From positions 1,160,001 through 1,224,000 of the forward strand of contig JAPDOI010000215.1 in the NCBI GenBank assembly GCA_029168955.1: 64,000 nucleotides of DNA. The letters are read 5' to 3'. Under the pieces are notes generated by a model, which made no database searches, was not told where the DNA came from, and saw only the letters and a program-made list of their open reading frames with translations. Source of the stretch: Aplectana chamaeleonis. Lineage: Eukaryota; Nematoda; Chromadorea; Rhabditida; Cosmocercidae. How positions within the stretch are numbered: the first letter of the stretch is position 1; the number at the start of each line of letters is the position of its first letter. Position numbers and translations under genes: made by a program. Shown here in pieces: positions 1 through 9,400 of the stretch.

Positions 1-407
1 GGCAATCGGCTCAGATAATTTTTGGGCACGACGCCTCGGCGAAAAGGGTGTTTTCGGCAGAGCCTCGTCAATGGTTGGCGACGCCTCAACCACTTTCAGC
101 GACGCCCTGGCAGAGAAGTTTCAAAATACGAAAACGGGTCGACGCCTCAGCGAAGAACGTGTTTTGTCGACGCCTCGCCCTTGTTTGGCGACGCCCCGTC
201 AATGAACTCACGGCCCTTTAATTACCCAATATTGATGCAAATTTACACTCATTGTTGAGTCGTCTGCAAGCAGCGGTGTTCTTTTCATCATTCCTCCGTT
301 CATTCTAACGTATCTACAGCCTTAATAGTGCCAAATGAACCAGCACTCACCAACTGATTTTTTCTGAGCAATCCGATTTTGTGGGTATCAGTTTGTATAA
401 TTTGCAG

Positions 408-677
408 GCATGCAGTCATTTCTCTTATATGGCTGTAATTTACTTTTTGATTTTACGTTTTGTGAGAGCCACCACGGTTTTCCGAAGCAAGATCTGCAAA
501 CCGATGGCAACAAATTCATAATCTACATAAACGGTTTGACATTGTCCCAAAAAGGTAAGTTAAAATTTCTTCTTTTAATGATCCTTTTGTATCGGTTTTT
601 TCTTTCTTGTAGATTCTAATGAAACCTGTGGGCATATATTTTCGAAACATCCTGAGGGGCCGCTGACGGGTTGTTAG
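408..677 (+). CDS. Candidate two-exon coding stretch, partial, unknown product
   Basis: Exon 408-554 begins after a TTTGCAG acceptor and ends in a strong AAAG|GTAAGT donor. The 58-nt intron (555-612) has a pyrimidine-rich 3' end and a TTGTAG acceptor. The next exon (from 613) keeps the reading frame (phase 1) and stops at 675-677. The joined frame has a Cys-rich, non-repetitive composition, including an NETC glycosylation sequon. An upstream exon is required because 408 follows an acceptor. A degraded LINE begins right after the stop codon, so the true 3' end may have been disrupted. No family is recognised. Confidence 0.45.
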
Positions 678-1280
678 TAGGGGATGCTATTGAGCGCTGT
701 CAAGGAATATTCGGGCTGCCGAGATGTCGTACGTTCGTGCCGTGGCAGTGTGGAGGAAAGAAGATCACCTCCGTGCAAACCGACGTCAATCCCTCCGCGG
801 AGAGGGTTTTTGTCATGGGAGAGGTGCGGGCTGGCTGCAGCTCTCCTGAGGATTCTTCTACAAATGGCCGGCGTCGAAAGGAATCCAGGACCCGCGAAGA
901 AGAAGAAGTACCCATGTGCCACATACGGAAACGCCTCCGTCTCTTGCGCGCGGAGCATACCCGATTCGTGAACGAACACTTGAGCAGAGTTGCCATAAAC
1001 CCCATCCTGGGAGTCGCACCTCCAAAGGTCTCCGAGACAGAGATGGAACTTGGCAGGCGTGCCAGGTGCACCCTTGCATCGTTACGCTGTGGACACTCCC
1101 CCATGCTTATGTCATACTTGCATAGGATTGACAACAGCAAACCTGACGAGTGTCCTGATTGCGGTAGTCAAGGGCATACTACTGCGCACCTGTTCAATTG
1201 CCCGAAAAGACCGACTACATTGACGACAATGGATCTGTGGACGAACCCAGTGCTAGTGGCCGAGTTTCTGAACCTATGAC
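671..1280 (+). pseudogene. Internally deleted LINE remnant with a 2A-like motif and a C-terminal CCHC finger
   Basis: In the frame starting at 684, residues around 858-900 read GVERNPGP followed by AKKKKYPC. This resembles a 2A-type skipping motif (consensus D-V/I-E-x-N-P-G-P) leading into a zinc-finger start, an arrangement known from some CR1-like LINEs. The Asp of the consensus is Gly here. In the frame starting at 671, the last part reads CPDC...HLFNC...LWTNP and stops at 1279, which matches the typical C-terminus of nematode non-LTR polyproteins. The RT core between them is missing, so this is a broken, internally deleted copy. A second, more decayed copy of the same C-terminus is at 31800-32200. 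Confidence 0.6.
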
Positions 1281-1605
1281 AGAACCCCTCTCTGTGGCTG
1301 CAAAGAAGAAGAAGAAGAAGGAATATTCGGTGTGGCTTACGCTTGTACCAAAAAATGAACATTTACTTTCAGTGTTTATTATGTACCATTGTTCTTTCTT
1401 TCCTATATGAGCGATATCAATCGACCGTGCCGCATGCCTAGGTCAATGAGTGATGTCCGCCCCCTCCAAGGTATGGTACCATATGTGTTTTGGTATGGGA
1501 AAGGTTTACTGCGCCTTTTTTAGGCATTTCAAATATTGCGAGACCTTATCCTTTATGCATTGGTATACCTGTTAATGGAAAGGAAATGTGATCATACTTT
1601 GTTAG

Positions 1606-2225
1606 TTGGGAAAGAAGGAGTATCACGTTGAGGAGATGTCCTTTTTCGCACGGAACGGTGAGTTAACCGACACTTTGAGATTACGTTCCATAAGAGATAT
1701 GCAGAATGCAGTTTTTGTAGAACTATCTCGATGTTTCGAATCGTTTCTTTTCTTGTTTGTGCGGCAAGAAAATCTAATTGCTCCCTTCTTACTGCTGCCG
1801 ACGGAACAAACGTCCTATCCAAGGCGGGTTTTTATCACATTTTCTGTGTCATATTCTATTCAGATGTTTTTGACCAGGTCAAATTGACATGTGGTATGAA
1901 GACAGTAACGTTTTGTAACACTTGTTTGAGAACTCGGAGAAGAGTAGAGGTAGATGGAGGTTTTGCCTTCGCTGACATTAATTTTACTATTTCAGATAGA
2001 CTACATGGCTAGATATATGTATTACATGTATAGATTCTGCACAAAGATCTGCTAGAATATTTCTCTCTATTCCATATTTGGAGTTTTAACATATCAACGA
2101 GGTAGGTTTTCTCAAGTTGAACCATTTTTTGGCTACGATATACTTATTTTCTGTGTTTCAGGGCCTCTTCAATAATTTACGCGGTGGTGCTGTGGACTAC
2201 ATTGAAGGATCGTGATGAAAAATGA
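1606..2225 (+). other. Exon-like fragments of uncertain meaning
   Basis: A coding-like stretch ends in a strong AACG|GTGAGT donor at 1657/1658. A second open stretch (about 1731-2012) contains a Cys pair motif (TFCNTC) followed by basic residues. A third piece after a TTTCAG acceptor near 2161 runs open to a TGA, and an AATAAATAAA string follows near 2404. I could not connect the pieces with consistent phases, so this is either a decayed gene or part of a real one whose structure I cannot resolve. Confidence 0.2.
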
Positions 2226-2650
2226 GACTGATGTGGATTTGAAGCCTTCTTCGTCGACTTCGCTCCCTGCTGTCATCCTGGTCACTGGAAATTACCCCTG
2301 ATTATGGATACCAAGTGCATAAGAATTTTCTCCACAAAACGCTTGATTTTCACCCACGTATGTACCATTGTATTGTGTGGAACTGCTGTTATAAAGTGTT
2401 ATAAAATAAATAAATACTTGTGAAATCTTTGTTTTGGTGAAATAGGAAGGGATTAGGACTTGTATGAAAATCTGAGCAAGTTTGCAGCTCAATGTAAGTT
2501 TCGGAGCAGAAATAGTAAGAACGAAGGAAGGAGCCCAGCGAAAACGGTGAAAAACGTCTATCGTGTTTCTAATAAGAACGCCGCTGTGGCCGCGACGCCT
2601 CGACGAAAAGAGGGCCGTGGTTAACGCGCTCCAAGCGACAATCACTTTCA

Positions 2651-2718
2651 GCGACGCTTCGGCAAATGGTCGTCGACGGCTCCCGGGGTCCGGCCGCCGA
2701 CCATTTGCCGAGGCGTCG
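2651..2718. repeat. Hairpin inside right end of the 2.7 kb segment
   Basis: The arms GCGACGCTTCGGCAAATGG and CCATTTGCCGAGGCGTCG are inverted copies around a GC-rich loop. The right arm overlaps the terminal inverted repeat of the enclosing segment. Confidence 0.7.
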
Positions 2719-3044
2719 TGCCCAGAAATTATCTGAGGGTACCGCACGGTATTTGGAGTTTACTTGTAGTACGAATGGCCTGACGCCACTCCCGCGCGAC
2801 ACGCGCGTGACGCCCGCTCCACCATGGCGGCAACGGACGTAGCGGCTTTTTAATCATTTTCATAATTAATCCATCATCTATTTCGTTCCGTTCCGTGGTA
2901 ATTGAGTCCATTACTATCCTCTGCCATCGTGATGATGAATGCGTGTACAGAATTTGCTTGTCTGGAAAGTTACAGCCCACTTTTTTCTGCTCCGCCACGG
3001 CGTCGCCGCTTAAGTATTTACAGTCTCCGCAAGCGCGGCACGCG

Positions 3045-3860
3045 CGTGCAAATCCTTTTCCTATACAGTTTCTTTTTTTCCGAACGCTGGAATTGAAAAA
3101 TTCAAAATATCTGGCTTTCTCGAAGATTTTCTTCAAAATTCCCGAAAGACGGAGCAAATTCGGAAGCGCATTCCATTCGACTGAGTATTTGAAAAATCAT
3201 CTGAGCATTTTCTGATTATTCGAACTATCGAGAAACCAATGAATAATACATGAATGAGAAAATCTGTGGCTGAATATTCGATTTTCGTGACATGAAACTG
3301 ACCGAATATTAAAAACCTTCACTTCGGTTCTACGATATAAAAATCAAATCATATCATGTTATCAAAATTAGGTTTACAGTTTACGCTTAGAGGCAAGATG
3401 AGGAAGAATCGGAGTCCGAAGAACGAAGCAAAAATCATCGAGACCACCCATGCGACTCGAACAACGGCGATCAATGACCCGCCATTTCGATTTGGCGGGC
3501 GTCGTGGTGGGTGGCCTCCTCGCTGCCCCACATATGATCTACTACTGCATAGGTAGCCGTGAAAAATAGCCTATGACCGTTGTTTGTTTGTACAGTTTCC
3601 ACAATAGACATCACAATCACATGAACCGGCTGGACCTCCGCTTACGTTTAGTCGAGCTAATCAAGCGAGACATACTATGTTCAACAGTTCGAATTATTCG
3701 CCTAATTCGAAATATCAAACAGTTGACTTTTCCGATACAGTTTCTTTTTTCCGCAAGCTGGAATTGAAAAATTCAAAATATCTGGCTTTTTCAAATAAAA
3801 ACATTCGATTTTCGTGACATGAAACTGACCGAATATTAAAAAGCTTCCATAATTTAGCTT
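3045..3860. repeat. Direct duplication of an AT-rich segment
   Basis: The block at about 3045-3125 recurs at 3727-3795, and the block at about 3279-3325 recurs at 3805-3850. Order and orientation are preserved, so an AT-rich unit was duplicated and the copies then diverged by indels. No coding signal is seen between 2740 and 5210. Confidence 0.6.
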
Positions 3861-5213
3861 TTCGAACGAAGAGATAATTCAGAAAATAGAGTAATGAATC
3901 GAATGTAAAAAAAAATAATAATTTGAGCTTTTGAATGAAACGAATATCCGAGAAACGAGTAATTTGATTTTCGTGATGATTTGAATATTCGACAAAAAAC
4001 TCAAAATCCACACTCCACGGTTGAATAATTTATTCGGAAACTCGAACTATATAAATAGCTAGTCGATTCAGTTTCAAGTGTAATTACGAGTGCTTCGGGG
4101 CTGAACGAAAAAAAAAACGCATAACCCGAACATTCAATTTTTTTCTAAGAATTTGGAATTATTCTTTTTTCCTCGATTTCTTGATTCGTCTGAAATTCAG
4201 GAAAATCCAGTAGAAGGTCTCCCGAAACGTGGCGGGTATCAGAAGACCGTCCCTAGTTATACCCAATCTTGATTCTGAAAAATCTGAATTTCTGTGAATT
4301 GAGAATATCCTTGTGTAATGAATAAGTCCCGCTTTTTCTGCAGGCTTTCGAACACTCCGTTTTCAAATTTATTCAGTTTCCGAATGACCTCTGATTGAGC
4401 TTCACTAGCATTTCCTCGCAGGTTTCTCGAAAATGGCCTTTCGAGAAAACTCCTTCGCACCATTATTTCTAGATTATTAGAAACAAGACAGGTTCATCAC
4501 AAACTACAAGGAAGTGACCGATCAAGTCGTAGACGAATTTTGAAAAAGAACAGAAAACGAAAATCAATTTTTGAATATTTCTATTGCGACAACATGCAGC
4601 TCTGTGCTTTTTTTTGCAAAGATCCGAGGGCATATGTTTGCCGAAGTGTAATACTTCAGTCTACGCGTGTGAGCCCTTCCCATCGAATTCGAAGCCCTCC
4701 GTCTACCATATGCTCGCTTTGTATACTTTTAGGCATTGAATAAAGGCTGTCTGCCCTAATTTCGCCTACTGCTTTTGAAAATACCATTTTCGCATACATG
4801 TGTACGTATATTGCACAATCAGAATCCCATTTGACTAATTTCAATTCTGATTTGAGAGTCTTCAATGGGTTTCTGTTTTCGGAAGGTATTTGGTATCAAG
4901 ATATTGTAATTCAAAACTGAGATTTTTTCAAAGAATATGTTAGAGAAGCAGAATTTTTCAAAAGCAGGTGTCCCTCGTTCTTATTTTCTACTCATCAGGG
5001 CTGCAATTGGGCGAATTTAGCATTTTTTCCTAAAATTCTTCCAAATTGACAATTTCTATCATATCTTCATTATCCAACGACTTCAGAGCACCCAACCTCA
5101 TAGTTAAGCAGGGTTCGCGATAAAAACGATTTTAGTTCTCTTAATGAGAATGTAAATTTGGTCATCACAAAAGTAAGAATACGTGAAAAACCGGGAAATT
5201 TGCGGAAAAACGC

Positions 5214-5680
5214 TTAAAGGCAGTGTTCACGAAGTAATAGTTGCACGTTTTTTTGGCTAAAACGTAAGATTTGGGTCCCTCAAAGAAGATTAAGAACGGG
5301 AGTGCGACGAAAAACGGCCGGTAATCGGGTGAAAACCTCGTGGGCCAGTCAACCCATTGGGCCACTCCGCCCACGTCCTATAAGTTTCCCTGAATTCGTG
5401 GTTGGATGAGCTATGATTTCCGATCAGAAGCCCCGTTCTTCCCTTCATTCTCAACGTCTCTCTTTACACAGGTCAGCTCGCACACATCGGCTGCAAAAAA
5501 ACGGGAGTTACAAGTCTCGGACAACTCGTCCACAATGCTTCCCTAGCTGAATTTTGAGGGCCCATAACTCAGTTTCTAGGGGGTCTTGTACGATTCCAGG
5601 GACACCATTGAAATCAGCATGGGACCATTTTCAAGATTGGTGGAAAACAGAAGAACGACTTTTATCATGACTGCCCTTAA
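5214..5680. mobile_element. MITE of the TTAAAGGCAGTG family
   Basis: It begins TTAAAGGCAGTGTTCACGA and ends in the inverse, ACTGCCCTTAA, with a length of 467 bp. A near-equal-length relative is at 30151-30618 (468 bp), and a shorter one is at 49191-49545. The interior is non-coding. Confidence 0.6.
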
Positions 5681-5699
5681 AAACAAGGAATAACGGCTA

Positions 5700-6191
5700 T
5701 TAAAGGCACACTACACCCTCAGATATGAATTTTGAGATTTTCATGTAATTGTGTAGAAGACCCCTCCTGTATAACACGTGCCAAATGCGAGATCTCAATT
5801 CCTCCAAATAAGGGAAATATAAGCGACCACCTCAGGCCCGACCCCCTTCGCTCACCACCACAGGCCCGACCCACTTCCGGATTTTCGACCTCGATATCGA
5901 CTGGATGGATGGATGAATTCTTAAAAAATCACCGTTCTTCAGTCCATTGCCGGGCTGTCTCCTTATCCTGGATCGTTCTCGCGCAACGATTGCGAATGAA
6001 GAGAAATACAGGCCTGAGACAACTCGTCCACCAATTTTTCACCCTCAAAATCTAGGCATTTTTCAAGAGCCATAACTTTGTTCAAAGGAGGTCTTGGACA
6101 ATTTCAGAGATACCACTGTGATCAGCGTGTGACTCTCTCCAAGACTAGCATGCAATCTAAAAATTAATTTTTTGGGTGTCCTGTGCCTTTA
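5700..6191. mobile_element. MITE of the TTAAAGGCACAG family, copy 1
   Basis: This 492-bp unit starts TTAAAGGCACA and ends CTGTGCCTTTA. It aligns over its whole length with 44356-44847, which is also 492 bp. Shared internal landmarks include a duplicated CAGGCCCGACC motif and a GGATGGATGGATGAAT run. It lies directly 5' of the plus-strand membrane-protein gene. Confidence 0.75.
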
Positions 6192-6444
6192 GGGCGTCGA
6201 AAACTTCTCGTTGAGCGTAACCCATTTTTTCTCTTTGGAGGCGTGGTCGACTTTTTCCTCCCTTATCTAGCTTATTTGAGCGGTATCAGATTCCGTGTTT
6301 AGCAGAACCCTATGCTATACACTACATTCGTTTTTGCTGCGCCAGCATGTTTCGAAAATTCAGCTCAATCAAGCGCTTAACCTTCGAGTTAACTAAGAAA
6401 TGGTGCATTAGTTGTCAAATGTACTGAGGACATCAGAGCTCAAC

Positions 6445-6450
6445 TTTCAG
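6445..6450 (+). promoter_or_regulatory. Possible trans-splice acceptor upstream of the start codon
   Basis: A TTTCAG acceptor sits 20 nt before the ATG at 6471, with no donor that obviously pairs with it. In nematodes this position and consensus are typical of spliced-leader addition. It could equally be the 3' end of an intron in the 5' UTR. Confidence 0.3.
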
Positions 6451-6470
6451 ACTATGAGGTTGGATTGAGA

Positions 6471-9400
6471 ATGGATATCATATTGCTGCTGCGACTGAGT
6501 ATTCTGACCGGCATTATCTCAGCTGAACCGTTCTATCGCCGAGCAGCAGCATCGTCTGAACAATTATCAGGTCAAAAAAAACTTAATTCATTATGTTTGA
6601 ATTATATTTTCACCAACTAAAATAATCGAAAATGAGAGCTCATTAATCCTTGATTATTTTTTTTTCTGCTTCTGACTTTAAGAAAGGAGGGGAGAGGAAG
6701 GGGGTACTGTTTGCGTCAAAACGAGATTCTCCTAATTCATAAAAGAACCCTTTTTTTCGAATCATTTTCAAAACTAGGTTTTCACAGTGCAGAAGCAGCG
6801 CGCATACTCAGACAGTAGGTGCGGACTGACCGCTGACAATCAAGGCCTCTTCGGGCGGTACGCCGGCAAGTTGCGGGCGGATCGCTGCTCATCGTGGCCT
6901 CGGCGGGCGGATCGCTGCCTCTCGTCGTCTCAGCGGGCGGATCGCTGCGTTTTGGCGGGCGGATAGCGGCACCTGGGAAAGTTGATCACGCTAGCGGGCG
7001 GATCGCCGGCAATCTCTGAAGCGACGATACGACCGCAACCTGCCAGCGATCCGCCCGCTGAGCTATGAGATGCAGCGACCCGCCCGCAACCTGCCAGCGA
7101 TCCGCACGCCAGGGCTTTGATAGCCAGCGATCCGCCCGCCACTGCTTTGATAGCCAGCGATCCGACCGCTTAAATTTTACACGGTGAAACTCGTCAATCA
7201 TCGACGAGTTCTTTTCTGTTATCAGTATAATGCTCAGAGTAAACAAACCGAAGGGTATAAAACGCGCTCCATCGCACTGACTGCTCATTCGGCATTTCGA
7301 GGCCGATCCTGAATGGTGACCTAAAGTCACCTCTGAAGGATCAGTCAGAAGCCGAAGGCTAATTTCGGGCAGTTGAGGGGATGGTCCCCACGGCTAGGGG
7401 GGGGGTGGTCCCGCACACGGAGACCATGGTGGGAACAACCGGAAACCAGCATGTGGCATCAAGGGCGGATCGCTGGCTACTGCCGGGCGGATCGCTGGCT
7501 ACTGCCGGGCGGATCACTGGCTACTGCCGGGCGGATGGCGGGGGGATGTCGATCCGCCCGCCAAAAGCCAGCGATCCACCCGCACCTACTGTCTGAGTAG
7601 TTAGTCTTTGGGGAAATGAGGGGTTCAGGAGGAGTGCGCACAGTGTAGAAGGAAGTACACACTAGGTGTTCAGTATCGCGGAAAGTACATAGAAGGGACA
7701 AGGTGTAGTGAAATGTGAGTATGGGTTCGGGGGGAGCGCGCACAAAGCCGTAGGTAACGACCAAGGATTCAGGTCGATTGCGCACAGTAACACTCAAAGT
7801 GGTTCGGAATTCAGGAAGAGCGCACTCAATATTTTGGAAACGGAGTAGGGAATCAGGAGCGCAGTGTTGGGGGAAGTGGTGAAGATTGATGAGGAGCGCG
7901 CACAGTATCGTGGGAGGTGAGTATGGGTTCGGGAGGAGCGTACACAAAGCCGTAGGAAGCTGTTATTAGTTTGTAAGTAGCGCGCACCATCGCGGAAAAC
8001 GAGTAGGGCTTTGAAAACAATCGGAAACTGGCAGAACTAATACAATAAAATGGCTAGTATTGAATCGAAGATCACATTTCATGCTTTCTTATCTAGATTT
8101 TTTTTACTTTCTCAAGACCCATTCACGAGTGAAGTTTCGATCTTTTATCCTTACAGATACAGCTGATAAAGCGTTTCTACGAACTGCCGCAATTGTGGAG
8201 CAACGTACAGAATTGGGACGGCTAGTACTCTTACTTTGTAGGCGAAACTGCCCCAGGCTGCGTTCGTTGGTGATCTTTCACTTGAATTTTCTTTCTATAC
8301 AATTTAATCTTTTTTTTTTGTTATGGTTTTCTCTGGTTTCATGAACGAAATATTTAAAAAGAAGAACACGACTGATGAATGTTTTGGAAATCGGCCGAAA
8401 AGGGGAACAAAAACTAGTGTAAGTTTAGATACCCCAGTGGGTCCGCGACATCAACGAGGACAGACAGTATCATGGCATTGAAACAATAGGGTACCACTAC
8501 TACACCTATAAAAAGGTGGTCTCACTCGTTTTCTACAATCGTCTTCACGATGAATGCTAGATATTCCAGCCACTACCATTCATCAATGAAACACAATTGG
8601 AGCAGTTTCCAGCACTGGTCTACATTATAGCTCAAACTCCCAGCTACTTCACTGGCAATGTCACTAGTCGGGTAAGTCCATTTGGAAGTTTTCAGGAGGA
8701 TAAGAGGGACGTTCCCAAAAAAAAAGACGCTGAACATACATCGTGCTTCGAACTGATACTTTGCGTTCCCTAGCCAATGTTGGCGCAAACTCGGTGTCAT
8801 GTGTCATAAGATACGTGCACCAAGTTTGCACCAAACTCTAAGAGGGAACGCGAAGTATCAATACGTTTCAAGTCAACCGTACAATCAACATCGCATACAT
8901 AATTTTCATGTTTCATTTTTTGCTAAAAACAACTGAAAGATTAGAACAATTAAGAGTCCCGCTTTGACTTCCCGTCTATATAGTGTGCTGAGAACGCCTG
9001 GTTTGGCGGCGCTTTACTGAAGATCACTTTCAACCTAAAAAAAAACTACAAGGCCCACACAAAGCTCACCTTCCTGAGGAAATGCTTTTCTTTATTACGA
9101 CAGCACGTCACCGTTATTAATACGAGTTGTGGTACAAAGTTCACATTCAAGAAGAATTCGTAAGCATTTTGGGTACAGAATAAATAGCAAACTGAGTTTC
9201 GACAGCCATTACAAAGCGCTCTTCTGTCAACGCAATCCATAAAACCTCAAATCTCATTAGGGTGCTCAAGTTCGAAAATTTTTAGACACTACCCAAAGCC
9301 TTACACGATTTTCGGATGTTTTTTTTTGCCGTAACTGCACTTCAACGTCGCAGTGCACGTTATGGTATGTTTACACAAGGTGCTGAGTTGATCGCAAAAC

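Larger units (their letters stand above)
10..2737. mobile_element. 2.7 kb segment bounded by 31-bp inverted repeats
   Basis: Positions 10-40 and 2707-2737 are inverted copies of one another with a single mismatch, starting CTCAGATAATTT. Inside each end lie further copies of a gcgacgcctcg motif (50-205 and 2585-2660), so the subterminal regions are related too. The interior holds a possible two-exon gene (408-677), a LINE remnant (671-1280) and exon-like pieces (1606-2225). No transposase is visible. It could be a DNA transposon that captured or was invaded by other sequence, or two inverted MITE copies that happen to flank it. The left repeat lies at the window edge, so it may extend further. 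Confidence 0.5.
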
